DNA of 32,612 nucleotides from Gemmatimonadaceae bacterium (GTDB lineage: Bacteria; Gemmatimonadota; Gemmatimonadetes; Gemmatimonadales; Gemmatimonadaceae), in the NCBI GenBank assembly GCA_035533015.1, contig DATLUQ010000052.1, positions 1 to 32,612 of the forward strand, in the 5' to 3' direction. How positions within the stretch are numbered: position 1 is the stretch's first letter; each line of letters starts with the position of its first letter. Of this stretch, positions 8,666 to 16,426 are shown one piece after another. Below the pieces are notes generated by a model. It worked only from the letters and a program-made list of their open reading frames with translations. It was not told where the DNA came from and searched no databases. Made by a program: the position numbers and the translations under genes.

Positions 8666-8932
8666 ATGTCGACTGATGATCGAGCGCCGGTCGGCGGCCG
8701 CGCCGCTGAAGGGAACCGCGACTACGTGGGCGACGGCATCGTCGTGCACTGGAATCCGGTCATCTGCCAGCACTCGGGAGTCTGCGCGCGTACGTTGGGG
8801 CGGGTGTTCCGCCCGCGCGCGCGGCCGTGGGTACAGGTGGACCAAGCGGACGCCGACACGATTGCCGACGCGGTCGATCACTGCCCGAGCGGGGCGCTCA
8901 GCTACACGCGGATCGAGCGCCGCTCTACTTGA
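8666..8932 (+). CDS. small (4Fe-4S) mono-cluster protein, YjdI-like
   Basis: This 88-residue protein matches the divergent single-cluster ferredoxin family (Fer4_19, like E. coli YjdI). The core runs from VVHWNPVICQHSGVCARTL to ADAVDHCPSGALSY, with cysteines at 34, 40 and 73. The arrangement C-x5-C ... C-P-S-G-A-L is typical of the family. It is likely a small electron carrier or cluster-binding protein in the cytoplasm. The start ATG has a good Shine-Dalgarno sequence (AGGAGA, 8 bases before). Its last 8 bases overlap the end of the convergent rpiB gene. A TAGCTT box at 8611-8616 could be its -10 element. Confidence 0.85.
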   Translation: MSTDDRAPVGGRAAEGNRDYVGDGIVVHWNPVICQHSGVCARTLGRVFRPRARPWVQVDQADADTIADAVDHCPSGALSYTRIERRST

Positions 8933-9383
8933 CCGGGCGTCCTGATTCGAAGCGCTGCACCTTCTTGAGCCGGCGTTCGTAGCGATCGAATCCCTTGAAC
9001 CGCGCGCCGAGGAACGCCGCCACCAGCTCGGCGGCCAGTTCGGGGCCGATCACACGGCCGCCCAGGCACAGCACGTTCATAGCGTCGTCCTCCACCCCCT
9101 GGCGCGCCGAATACGTGTCGTGGCAGATCGCGGCGCGCACGCCGGGAAAGCGGTTGGCCGCCACCGAGATCCCCACGCCGCTGCCGCAGATCAGGACGCC
9201 GCGTTCGGCGCGGCCATCGATGATCGCGCCCGCCACGAGCCTGGCAAAGTCCGGGTAGTCGTCACCGGGATCGAGCTTCGCGGCCCCGCAATCGTGCACC
9301 TCGTGGCCCAGAGTGGCCACCGCGCGTACCACGCGTTCCTTGAGGCCGAACCCCCCGTGGTCGGTGCCGATCGCGACGATCAT
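8925..9383 (-). CDS. rpiB: ribose 5-phosphate isomerase B family protein
   Basis: This 152-residue protein of the RpiB/LacA/LacB family interconverts ribose 5-phosphate and ribulose 5-phosphate in the pentose phosphate pathway. The N-terminus MIVAIGTDHGG has the conserved D-H pair (8-9). The catalytic cysteine is C66 in LICGSGVGISVAANRF, followed by the phosphate-binding glycines. The later segment is SARQGVEDDAMNVLCLGGR, not the R-E-H-N-D form of E. coli RpiB, so the acid/base partner differs and a different pentose or hexose phosphate as substrate is possible. ATG 9383 is used because the fold starts there. It has no Shine-Dalgarno sequence but a TAAATT box 7 bases upstream, suggesting a leaderless message. 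Confidence 0.9.
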   Translation of the reverse strand: MIVAIGTDHGGFGLKERVVRAVATLGHEVHDCGAAKLDPGDDYPDFARLVAGAIIDGRAERGVLICGSGVGISVAANRFPGVRAAICHDTYSARQGVEDDAMNVLCLGGRVIGPELAAELVAAFLGARFKGFDRYERRLKKVQRFESGRPVK

Positions 9384-9390
9384 CCGAAGA

Positions 9391-9396
9391 AATTTA
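9391..9396 (-). promoter_or_regulatory. candidate -10 box of rpiB (leaderless)
   Basis: TAAATT on the minus strand is separated by 7 bases from the rpiB ATG. That is the spacing expected if transcription starts at the start codon. It lies back to back with the promoter of the transglycosylase gene. Confidence 0.45.
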
Positions 9397-9416
9397 CGTC
9401 GTCGTCGCGTCGGAGC

Positions 9417-9445
9417 TAGACCTGGCGCGGCCCAACCGATATAGT
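9417..9445 (+). promoter_or_regulatory. candidate promoter of the MltD-like gene (leaderless)
   Basis: TAGACC (9417-9422), a 17-base spacer and TATAGT (9440-9445) precede the GTG start at 9452 by only 6 bases. The -10 matches the consensus at five of six positions. Transcription would begin at or next to the start codon, which explains the missing Shine-Dalgarno sequence. Confidence 0.55.
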
Positions 9446-9451
9446 GGACGG

Positions 9452-10900
9452 GTGAATCGAACAGCCTCCGCACTCCTTGCGGCGTGCGCGCTGGCCGCCT
9501 GCGCACCCCGCCCGGCGCCCGTTGTCGCCCCCGCGCCGGCCAATCCGGCGCCGCCGGCGCCAATGGCACCGGCGGCCGCGCGGGCGCTGGTGCCCACGGG
9601 CGTCGCCGATTCCACCCGCGCCGCGGCCGATTCGGGCGCGGTGAGCGACAGCGACGTCGCCAACTGCGCGACGAGCGTGTTCGGTGATTCCGCCGCCCAG
9701 GCCGATTCGGCGCGTCCCAGCTGGGACATCGATGTGCGGTCGTACGAGACCCGCGAGCGCGTCCAACGCTACATCGCGGTGTTCACGGGTCCGGCCAAGG
9801 ATCACATTACGCAGCAACTCGAGCGCGGGACTCGCTACGAAGGCATGATCCGCGAACAATTCCGCGCTGCCGGCCTCCCCGAGGACATGTACTACCTGGG
9901 CCTGATCGAGAGCGGCTACGACCCCAACGCGTACTCGAGCGCCGCGGCCGTGGGCATGTGGCAATTCATGGCGGGCACGGCGCGTGGCGAAGGGCTGCGA
10001 GTGGATTGGTGGATCGACGAGCGCCGCGACCCCGTCAAGTCCACCGCGGCGGCCGCCAAGTTCATCAAGGGACTCCGCGACCAGTTCGGCTCGCTCTATC
10101 TGGCCGCCGCCGCATACGACGGCGGTCCGGGCCGGATCCAGCGCGGGCTCACCCGCTACGCCGACGCACTGCAGGACACGGAGGGCGACGACCTGTACTT
10201 CGCACTCTCCGACAAGGACTACCTGCGCGCCGAAACGCGCGAGTACGTGCCGCGCCTGATCGCCGCCGCGCTCGTGGCCAAAGATCCCAAGCGCTACGGG
10301 CTCGACATCCAGCCCGAGTCGGCGTTCGTGTACGACTCGGTGCGCGTGGGCCCGACCACGCCGCTCGCCGCCATTGCGGCCGCCAGCGGCACCACCGTAG
10401 CGGCGCTCCAAGAACTCAACCCCCAGATCCTGCGGGGCATGGCGCCCCCCGACGACTCGATCGACGTGCGAATCCCCGTGGGCACAGCGGCACGGTTCGA
10501 CACCAGTTTCGCGGCGCTCTCCCCGTCCGAACGCATCGGGGCCCGCACCGTCCGCGCAAAGTCGGGCGAGTACGCCTCGACCGTCGCGCGCAAGTACCGG
10601 ATCACGGTGCACCAGCTGGAAGAGTTCAATCCGCACCTGCGGCGCTACAAGAGCGGCCACCTGGTGCCGGGGCAGTCGGTGCTCGTGCCGACCAGAGCCG
10701 TAGCGGACGCCGCGCGGGCCGTGCCCAATCCGTCGATCGAACTCTACGGCCTCGCCGGCGGCGTCCACGTGGTGCGCAAGGGTGAGACGCTGGGCGGCCT
10801 GGCGGCCAAGTACCACACGACCGTGGCCCACATCAAAGCGCTCAATCGACTCCGCCACGACACCATCCGCATCGGGCAGAAGCTACGGATCAGTCGATGA
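9452..10900 (+). CDS. MltD-like lytic transglycosylase lipoprotein with LysM domains
   Basis: This 482-residue lipoprotein cleaves the glycan strands of peptidoglycan. The signal peptide ends in L-A-A-C with C17 lipidated, and an Ala/Pro-rich linker follows (20-50). The SLT domain (about 125-235) has the catalytic glutamate E153 in YYLGLIESGY, then AAAVGMWQFMAGTARGEGL and LAAAAYDGGPGRIQRGL. Two clear LysM domains bind peptidoglycan (about 367-413, and 438-480 with HVVRKGETLGGLAAKYHTT). A weaker LysM-like repeat lies at about 294-342. The order SLT then LysM is that of MltD. It starts with GTG. The 3' end overlaps the convergent second transglycosylase gene by 11 bases. Confidence 0.93.
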   Translation: MNRTASALLAACALAACAPRPAPVVAPAPANPAPPAPMAPAAARALVPTGVADSTRAAADSGAVSDSDVANCATSVFGDSAAQADSARPSWDIDVRSYETRERVQRYIAVFTGPAKDHITQQLERGTRYEGMIREQFRAAGLPEDMYYLGLIESGYDPNAYSSAAAVGMWQFMAGTARGEGLRVDWWIDERRDPVKSTAAAAKFIKGLRDQFGSLYLAAAAYDGGPGRIQRGLTRYADALQDTEGDDLYFALSDKDYLRAETREYVPRLIAAALVAKDPKRYGLDIQPESAFVYDSVRVGPTTPLAAIAAASGTTVAALQELNPQILRGMAPPDDSIDVRIPVGTAARFDTSFAALSPSERIGARTVRAKSGEYASTVARKYRITVHQLEEFNPHLRRYKSGHLVPGQSVLVPTRAVADAARAVPNPSIELYGLAGGVHVVRKGETLGGLAAKYHTTVAHIKALNRLRHDTIRIGQKLRISR

Positions 10901-11597
10901 TGCCGGGGCCCTTGTAGCCCTTCATCAGGACCCGCGTGTAGTCGCTGGATGGGCTCTTGCCCGAAGCCTGCACGGCGGCGGCTGCCACCTCGCCGCCATT
11001 GTACACCAGCAATGCCATGTCGATCTGGCCGTGATACTGCTCCACCAGCGAGTGCAGGTAGCGGAAGCCGATGTGCAGGTTGAGGTCGGCGTCGAACAGT
11101 TGCCTGGCCCGCAGTCCCTTCTGGTAGAATCGGGCGGTGGCCGGCATGAGCTGCGTGAGGCCGATCGCGCCAGCCGGGCTCTGCGCTCGCGTGTTGAAAT
11201 CGCTCTCCAGCTTGACCAGCCGGAAAGCCAACTCGGGGTCCACATTCTCCCCGGTCGCGGCATCGTACACCTTCCCCGCGAGATCGGCGGAGATGCCGTA
11301 CCGCGACGAGTAGCTGATCAGGTGGTTGGCCCGATCGAGCTGTTCCTGCAGGCTGTTTACCTGCCCGCGGGACTCGGCCAACTGGCTGCGGAGCGTCGCC
11401 GCTTCGCTGAGCGGGGACGAGGAGCGCTCATGGGTCACCACCGCCGCCTGAGCCAGCTCGGCGGACGGCGACGGATAGAGGACCAGGAGCACCGCGGAGG
11501 CCGCTCCGGCGCCCACGAGGGCGAGCAAACGTTTCGCCCGGCGTCTCCGTCGGACGGCGTCTCCCCGGCGCACGTAAGTGCCAGATAGGTCACGCAT
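10890..11597 (-). CDS. membrane-anchored lytic transglycosylase (SLT domain)
   Basis: This 235-residue protein has a basic N-terminus and one membrane helix (about 24-42), which could be an uncleaved anchor or a signal peptide. A short coiled coil follows (about 63-95). A C-terminal SLT domain (about 105-225) has the catalytic glutamate E131 in RLVKLESDFN, followed by AGAIGLTQLMPATA and LLVYNGGEVAAA. It should cut peptidoglycan glycan strands in the periplasm. It differs from the neighbouring MltD-like protein in lacking LysM domains and in being much shorter. No Shine-Dalgarno sequence is seen before ATG 11597; the AT-richer stretch upstream (11598-11670) should hold the promoter. The last 11 bases overlap the convergent gene. 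Confidence 0.9.
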   Translation of the reverse strand: MRDLSGTYVRRGDAVRRRRRAKRLLALVGAGAASAVLLVLYPSPSAELAQAAVVTHERSSSPLSEAATLRSQLAESRGQVNSLQEQLDRANHLISYSSRYGISADLAGKVYDAATGENVDPELAFRLVKLESDFNTRAQSPAGAIGLTQLMPATARFYQKGLRARQLFDADLNLHIGFRYLHSLVEQYHGQIDMALLVYNGGEVAAAAVQASGKSPSSDYTRVLMKGYKGPGIID

Positions 11598-11676
11598 AAG
11601 TTATTTGGTGGCAATAGGTTAAGTACAATGAACCCCTACCAGACCTATAGCACAATAAGCAATACATGGTCCCGCA

Positions 11677-12156
11677 TCAACCTCGGGACCAGTCCCCCCG
11701 TTGTCCACCTGTTTTTTCCAGGAGCATTACCTCGCCGATCGTCATGCCGCGGTCGATCGCCTTGGCCATGTCGTATACCGTGAGGAGGGCGATGGACGCG
11801 GCCACAATCGCCTCCATTTCCACCCCAGTTCGGCCGGTTGTCCGCGCGGTGGCCTGGGCGCGGATGCCCGGCAGCGACCGGTCAGGCGTGAGCGTCACCT
11901 GCACGTCGTCCAGAGGCAGGGGGTGGCAGAGGGGAATCAGCTCGGCGGTTCGTTTGGCGCCCATGATCCCGGCCACGCGGGCGACGGCGAGCACGTCGCC
12001 TTTCCTTAATGAATGGGCTTCGATGGCGTCGAGGGTCGCGGCGGCCATGCGGATGGACCCCGCGGCCCGGGCCGCGCGCACGGTGACGGGTTTGGAGGAC
12101 ACGTCGACCATGCGCGCTTCACCATCGGGTCCCACGTGGGAGAGTCGGTCGGTCAT
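11677..12156 (-). CDS. moaC: molybdenum cofactor biosynthesis protein MoaC
   Basis: MoaC is the cyclic pyranopterin monophosphate synthase, which acts after the radical-SAM enzyme MoaA in molybdenum cofactor synthesis. The 159-residue chain has all family motifs: [27 protein letters not shown] (about 51-68), [10 protein letters not shown] (71-80), [11 protein letters not shown] and YDMAKAID (128-135) with the catalytic Asp and Lys. Its ATG overlaps the stop of holB by four bases (12153-12156), so it is translationally coupled to the upstream gene. The other moa/moe genes are not in this window. The pairing with a replication gene has no obvious functional logic. Confidence 0.96.
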   Translation of the reverse strand: MTDRLSHVGPDGEARMVDVSSKPVTVRAARAAGSIRMAAATLDAIEAHSLRKGDVLAVARVAGIMGAKRTAELIPLCHPLPLDDVQVTLTPDRSLPGIRAQATARTTGRTGVEMEAIVAASIALLTVYDMAKAIDRGMTIGEVMLLEKTGGQRGDWSRG

Positions 12157-13229
12157 CGAAGGGTGGTCTCCAGCTCGCGCAACAGGGTGAAGGTGACGAG
12201 CTGTGGATTGGCGTTTCCGGCGGCGAGTACCTTTGCGCGTTCCACGGCGTCGGCAGCGCGCGAAGCGCCCAGCGCAGCGGCCTGGTCGTCGCGGTCCACG
12301 GCGGCCCGTGCGCGCTCGTGCAGCAACAGGGTGAGGGCCTGCAGCGCGTCGCTGAATTCACCGCGCGCGCCGGAACTGCCCTGCACGAAGGCGGCACGGA
12401 TGCGGGCCGCGCGATCGCCGCCCGTGGCCGCGTCGAGCAAGCGCCGGGCGCGCGCCAGCGCCTGATCCATGGCCGACTGCGCGAGCAGGGCGCCGGGGGC
12501 GCCATTGGCCAGCCGGAGCCGGTCGGCGCGGTCGCGGGGGAGCGACAGCGTGTCGAGGTGCGCGCGCACGGCTTCGTGGTCGAGGAACGCGGCCATGTCG
12601 GCATCGGTGAGGCGGGGCACGCGCAACGCGATGACGCGGGAGCGGATGGTGGGGAGCAGGGCGCCCGGCTCGCTGCTCGTGAGCACGATGTTGGTGTTGC
12701 CCGGCGGCTCTTCGAGGAGCTTGAGAAAGGCGTTGGCGGCCTGGTCGGAACCCTCCTGGGACACCATGCGTTCGGCGTCGCCGATGACGAACACCTTGCG
12801 GGCGGCCAGGGCGGGCGCGAGAGCGGCGGCGTGGACGATGGCGCGGACCGTGGCGACGTAGATGCCTTCGGTTCCGTCCGGGGGCGCGTAGAGGCCGTGG
12901 GTTTCGAGGCGTTCGGCGATGGCCTCGCCGTAGTCGGCCTCGACATCCGCGGCGGACGCGTCGCTGTCCTTGGGCCGAGGCCTGGGAAAGATCCAGTGGA
13001 GGTCCGGGTGCGTTCCGGCGAGGGCATAACGGCACTGCTGACAGGTGCCACAGGGGCGGGGGCTGGCACCGTCGCAGAGCAGGCGCTGGCCGAGCCAGAG
13101 GGCGAGGCGCTGCTTGCCGACGCCGGCGGGCCCGTGGAGGAGCAGGCTGGCCGGCAGGGTTCCGCGGTCGACTGCCGACTGCAGGCGCTGGCGGATCGCG
13201 GCATGGCCGAAGAGCGGGACGAGGGTCAC
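12153..13229 (-). CDS. holB: DNA polymerase III clamp-loader subunit delta'-like protein
   Basis: This 358-residue AAA+ protein is related to delta' and gamma/tau subunits that load the sliding clamp. The P-loop is [12 protein letters not shown] (29-40); the usual Thr/Ser after the Lys is Gln, which argues against ATP hydrolysis and for a delta'-type role. Four cysteines (52, 60, 63, 66) form the zinc module. [11 protein letters not shown] and [14 protein letters not shown] follow, then TIRSRV in the position of the arginine-finger motif. The start is GTG 13229, without a Shine-Dalgarno sequence but with TATCTT 6 bases upstream. It overlaps moaC by four bases. No tmk is adjacent, unlike in many genomes. 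Confidence 0.88.
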   Translation of the reverse strand: MTLVPLFGHAAIRQRLQSAVDRGTLPASLLLHGPAGVGKQRLALWLGQRLLCDGASPRPCGTCQQCRYALAGTHPDLHWIFPRPRPKDSDASAADVEADYGEAIAERLETHGLYAPPDGTEGIYVATVRAIVHAAALAPALAARKVFVIGDAERMVSQEGSDQAANAFLKLLEEPPGNTNIVLTSSEPGALLPTIRSRVIALRVPRLTDADMAAFLDHEAVRAHLDTLSLPRDRADRLRLANGAPGALLAQSAMDQALARARRLLDAATGGDRAARIRAAFVQGSSGARGEFSDALQALTLLLHERARAAVDRDDQAAALGASRAADAVERAKVLAAGNANPQLVTFTLLRELETTLR

Positions 13230-13235
13230 GCGGGG

Positions 13236-13241
13236 AAGATA
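13236..13241 (-). promoter_or_regulatory. candidate -10 box of holB-moaC (leaderless)
   Basis: TATCTT lies 6 bases before the holB GTG on the minus strand. The position of a -35 element falls inside the G-rich repeat at 13251-13296, so a structure in that repeat could affect transcription. Confidence 0.45.
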
Positions 13242-13250
13242 CGGGGAACA

Positions 13251-13296
13251 GGGTAGGAGGGTAGGAGGGTAGGAGAGTAGGGCGGGGGGGGGGAGG
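13251..13296. repeat. GTAGGAG tandem repeat with G10 run, possible G-quadruplex
   Basis: The plus strand has four GTAGGAG-type units in a row at 7-base spacing (13252-13279), then GTAGGGC and a run of ten G (13284-13293). Runs of three or more G are spaced closely enough for a four-stranded structure. The tract sits just upstream of the holB -10 box and about 75 bases before the rightward membrane-protein gene. Both tandem heptamers and a 10-base homopolymer are prone to slippage. Confidence 0.75.
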
Positions 13297-13370
13297 CAGC
13301 ACCCCGGCGCCCAAGCTTTGCAGCTAAAAGTACTTGCCAGCGACGCGTTCGGCCGCCATCATTCCATCCC

Positions 13371-13985
13371 ATGACACTTCCAGCGCCGCCGCGGCCGCAG
13401 CCCTCCGATCCGCCCGATATGCACGCGCGGGCGATGGACAATCTCCGGTTCATTCGCGAGACGATGGAGCGTGCCGGGACGTTCACGGCCGTGTCGGGGT
13501 GGGGTGAGATCATCATTGGCGCGAGCGCGGTGATGGCGGCCGCCGTGGCGGCGCCCCAGCCCACGCCGGTGCGATGGGTGGCGGTGTGGCTGGGCGAGGC
13601 GCTGCTCGCGGGCACCATCTCGGCGTGGGCCACCTCGCGCAAGGCGCGCGCGGCCAACGTGCCGCTGCTGTCGGGACCGGGGCGAAAGCTGGTGCTGGCG
13701 TTCGCGCCGGCGATGCTGGTTGGGGCGTTGCTCACCGCGGCCTGCGTCGTGCATGGATTGGAGGCGATGCTCCCCGGTATCTGGATGCTGCTGTACGGGG
13801 CCGGCGTGATTGCGGCCGGCGCCTATTCGGTGCGGATCGTCCCGGTGATGGGGATGGCATTCGTCGCGCTGGGCGCGGCGGCGCTGTTCGCGCCGCCGGC
13901 GTGGGGCACGGGGATGTTGGTGATCGGGTTCGGCGGACTGCACGTCACATTCGGCATGATGATCGCGCGGAGGCATGGTGGCTAA
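13371..13985 (+). CDS. multi-pass membrane protein of unknown function
   Basis: This 204-residue protein has a soluble N-terminus (about 1-42) and about six hydrophobic helices (roughly 44-61, 67-87, 107-127, 133-151, 155-173, 178-198). I do not recognise a characterised family. The N-terminal part includes a short amphipathic helix, DNLRFIRETMERAGTFTA. The gene has no Shine-Dalgarno sequence; a possible TTGCCA-17-CATCAT promoter (13334-13362) ends 8 bases before the ATG. Its 3' end overlaps the following regulator gene by 11 bases, so the two are coupled. A regulator encoded directly with a small membrane protein may control the same transcript. Confidence 0.8.
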   Translation: MTLPAPPRPQPSDPPDMHARAMDNLRFIRETMERAGTFTAVSGWGEIIIGASAVMAAAVAAPQPTPVRWVAVWLGEALLAGTISAWATSRKARAANVPLLSGPGRKLVLAFAPAMLVGALLTAACVVHGLEAMLPGIWMLLYGAGVIAAGAYSVRIVPVMGMAFVALGAAALFAPPAWGTGMLVIGFGGLHVTFGMMIARRHGG

Positions 13986-14385
13986 GCAGAGTGCGGTTCC
14001 CAAGGACGACGCCGACCGCGGGCGCGGCGCTCGCAAGCCGGCGCACGCGCTCACGCCGGTGCGGGGCAGGTCGCCGGATGAGCCCGGCAGCGCGCTCGCC
14101 CTCGACCGCCTGATCCACGAGCGGATGCGGCTGGGCATCGTGAGCGCGTTGGCGGTGAACGAGCGGTTGAGCTTCAACGATCTCAAAGCGCTGCTCGAGA
14201 CCACGGACGGCAACCTGAGCGTGCACGCCCGCAAGCTCGAGGAGGCCGGTTACGTGACCTGTACCAAGACGTTCGAGGGACGGATGCCCAGGACGCAGTA
14301 CGCGCTGACGGCCGCCGGCCGGCGCGCATTGGAGCGGTATCTCGGGCATATGGAAGCGCTAATACGCGCGACGCGTGAGGGATAG
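13975..14385 (+). CDS. winged-helix transcriptional regulator (HTH_34 type)
   Basis: This 136-residue protein has a basic, probably disordered N-terminus (1-40) and a single winged helix-turn-helix domain (about 42-125). The core RLGIVSALAVNERLSFNDLK, TDGNLSVHARKLEEAGYV and RTQYALTAAGRRALERYL matches the small PF13601-like regulators related to ArsR and MarR. It should bind DNA as a dimer; no sensor domain is present. GGAGG at 13969-13973 is only one base from ATG 13975 but four from an in-frame GTG at 13978, so translation may really begin at 13978. It overlaps the membrane-protein gene and is 3 bases from the prenyltransferase gene: one operon. Confidence 0.9.
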   Translation: MVAKQSAVPKDDADRGRGARKPAHALTPVRGRSPDEPGSALALDRLIHERMRLGIVSALAVNERLSFNDLKALLETTDGNLSVHARKLEEAGYVTCTKTFEGRMPRTQYALTAAGRRALERYLGHMEALIRATREG

Positions 14386-14388
14386 CGC

Positions 14389-15120
14389 ATGGCACCGGCA
14401 TCGGAGGGATCGGGCGCGCGGGGGTCGCTGCACGTGGCGATCATCATGGACGGCAACGGGCGGTGGGCCACGGCGCGCGGCCTGCCGCGCACGGCCGGCC
14501 ACCGGGCGGGGGTGCGCACCGCGCGGGCGATCGTCGAAGCAGCGCGCCGTGCCGAGGTGGGGATGCTCACGCTGTACGCGTTCTCGTCGGACAACTGGGG
14601 GCGCCCGCAGCGTGAGGTCACGGCGCTCATGCGCCTGTTCCGCCGCACGCTGCTCGCCGAGTCGCGGCGTTGCGCCGACAACGGGGTGCGGCTGTCGGTG
14701 ATCGGACGCCGCGACCGGCTGCCGGCGATCCTGCGGCAGACGATCGACGAGGCGGAGGCGATGACGGCGTCGTGCACCGACATGCAGTTGCGCGTGGCGG
14801 TGGACTACTCCGCGCGCGACGCGATCCTGCGGGCCGCGGCGCTGGCCCAGGGCCGTTCGCTCTCGCGCGAACAGTTCGCCGAACTGCTGGCACAGGCGGA
14901 CCATGGGGGCGCGGGCACGCGCGACGTGGACCTGCTCATCCGCACGGGAGGCGATCAGCGCCTGAGCGACTTCCTGTTGTGGGAGTGTGCATATGCCGAA
15001 CTGGCGTTCACCCGGCGTCTGTGGCCGGAGTTCACGGCCAGGGATCTGCTCGAGATGCTTGACGATTTCGAGCGCCGAGAGCGGCGGTTCGGCGGGGTGC
15101 CGGCGCAGGCGGCGAGTTGA
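14389..15120 (+). CDS. cis-prenyltransferase (UppS family)
   Basis: This 243-residue member of the undecaprenyl diphosphate synthase family condenses isopentenyl diphosphate with an allylic primer. Present are [11 protein letters not shown] with the Mg-binding Asp, [13 protein letters not shown], and the C-terminal [18 protein letters not shown] followed by AYAELAF. Several positions differ from the E. coli enzyme: the Mg-contacting Glu of R-T-G-G-E is Asp, S-N-F-L-L-W is S-D-F-L-L-W, and N-Y-G-G-R is D-Y-S-A-R. This looks like a paralogous subfamily, so chain length and product may differ from undecaprenyl diphosphate. The usual partners frr, cdsA and dxr are absent. The gene follows a regulator gene by 3 bases, with GAGG about 10 bases before the ATG. 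A strong hairpin follows. Confidence 0.9.
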   Translation: MAPASEGSGARGSLHVAIIMDGNGRWATARGLPRTAGHRAGVRTARAIVEAARRAEVGMLTLYAFSSDNWGRPQREVTALMRLFRRTLLAESRRCADNGVRLSVIGRRDRLPAILRQTIDEAEAMTASCTDMQLRVAVDYSARDAILRAAALAQGRSLSREQFAELLAQADHGGAGTRDVDLLIRTGGDQRLSDFLLWECAYAELAFTRRLWPEFTARDLLEMLDDFERRERRFGGVPAQAAS

Positions 15121-15124
15121 CCGT

Positions 15125-15177
15125 CGCCGAGCCCTGCGGGCGCGTTTCGCGACCGCAGGGGAGTCTTGCGCTCGGCG
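15125..15177. terminator. nested hairpin, probable bidirectional terminator
   Basis: CCCTGCGG (15132-15139) and CCGCAGGG (15153-15160) pair perfectly. Inside them CGCG-TTT-CGCG continues the stem after one mismatch. A further outer pair, CGCCGAG (15125-15131) and CTCGGCG (15171-15177), encloses the whole. It fills the 61-base gap between the ends of two convergent genes. There is no long T tract, so termination may rely on stem strength or on Rho. Confidence 0.75.
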
Positions 15178-15181
15178 AGCG

Positions 15182-16426
15182 TCAGTAGCGGGCCTCGAGC
15201 CCCGCGATGACCCGCACCGTGTCGCGCGCTATTAGCAATTCCTCATCGGTGGGGATGACCCAGACCTCCACGCGCGAGCCGTCGGCGCTGATGCGCCCCT
15301 CGGCGCCGCCGACGGTGCTCGCATTGCGCGCCGGGTCGAGGGTCACCCCCAGCCAGTCGAGGCCGGCGCAGATGCGCTCGCGCACGGGCGCGGCGTGCTC
15401 GCCGATGCCGCCGGCGAACACGATCGCGTCGGCGCCGTTGAGCGCGGCCAGGTAGGCGCCGATGTATTTGCGCGCCCGGTAGCAGAACAGCTCGATGGCG
15501 AGTTTCGCACGACGGTCGTCGTGCTCGTTCGCCTCGGCGAGCAGGTCGCGCATGTCGTTGGTGAGTCCCGACACGCCCAGCAGCCCCGACTGCTTGTTGA
15601 GCAGATTCTCGACCTCGTTCAGGGACAGCCCCTCCTTGGCCGCCACGTGGTCGAGGATCGCGGGGTCGAGGTCGCCCGAGCGCGTGCCCATGACCAGTCC
15701 TTCGAGCGGCGTGAACCCCATCGAGGTGTCCACCGAATTGCCGGCATCGACGGCGCACATGGAGCAGCCATTGCCGAGGTGGAGGGCGATGAGCTTGGTC
15801 TGTTCGCGCGTGCGCCCGGTGAGTGCGCGGTAGCGCCAGGTGACGTAGCGGTACGAGGTGCCGTGGAAGCCGTAGCGGCGGATGCGGTAGCGACGGTAGA
15901 GCTGGTAGGGCAGCGCGTACAGATACGCGCGCTCGGGCAGGGTGTGATGGAACGACGTGTCGAACACGGCTACCTGCGGAATGCCGGCGCCCAGGACGGC
16001 GCGCGCGGCGGCGATGCCCTTGAGATTGCTCGGGTTGTGGAGCGGGGCGAGATCGATCGTGTCCTCGATGGCGCGGAGGACGTCATCGTCGATGCGCACC
16101 GATGAGCGGAATCGCTCGCCGCCGTGGGCGACGCGGTGACCCACGGCTTCGATGGCGCCCACGGAGTCGATATCGACGCCCGAGTCGGGTCCGGCCATCC
16201 AGTCGATCACGAATTCGAGCACGGCGCGGTGGTCGCGGGCCGCGACGGTGCCGCGCGCCGTGGGCCGGCCCGGCACCGTGAACGCGTACACGGCCTCGCC
16301 GCCGATGCGCTCCACCGTCCCCCGTACCAGCTTCTGATCGGTGTTGTCGCGCATGCGATCGGCGTCGGTGCGCACGAGTTCGAACTTGAGCGTCGAGGAC
16401 CCGGAGTTCAGGACCAGCACGTTCAT
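15182..16426 (-). CDS. ackA: acetate kinase
   Basis: This 414-residue enzyme converts acetate + ATP to acetyl phosphate + ADP, and the reverse. It shows the ASKHA-fold motifs in order: [27 protein letters not shown], the [13 protein letters not shown] active-site region, [52 protein letters not shown] and [17 protein letters not shown]. Length is normal. ATG 16426 is chosen because the first strand starts there and GGAG lies 9-12 bases upstream; an in-frame start 7 codons earlier lacks such a site. No pta gene is adjacent. It is third in line after purE and purK but is separated from purK by a 256-base structured leader, so it may be controlled separately. Confidence 0.96.
   Translation of the reverse strand: MNVLVLNSGSSTLKFELVRTDADRMRDNTDQKLVRGTVERIGGEAVYAFTVPGRPTARGTVAARDHRAVLEFVIDWMAGPDSGVDIDSVGAIEAVGHRVAHGGERFRSSVRIDDDVLRAIEDTIDLAPLHNPSNLKGIAAARAVLGAGIPQVAVFDTSFHHTLPERAYLYALPYQLYRRYRIRRYGFHGTSYRYVTWRYRALTGRTREQTKLIALHLGNGCSMCAVDAGNSVDTSMGFTPLEGLVMGTRSGDLDPAILDHVAAKEGLSLNEVENLLNKQSGLLGVSGLTNDMRDLLAEANEHDDRRAKLAIELFCYRARKYIGAYLAALNGADAIVFAGGIGEHAAPVRERICAGLDWLGVTLDPARNASTVGGAEGRISADGSRVEVWVIPTDEELLIARDTVRVIAGLEARY

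Noticed and set aside
9416-10858. Leftward 480-codon frame opposite the MltD-like gene
   Set aside because: The opposite strand encodes clear SLT and LysM motifs; this frame has none.
13255-13290. CRISPR-like or satellite array
   Set aside because: The units are only 7 bases long with no spacers; it is a simple tandem repeat.
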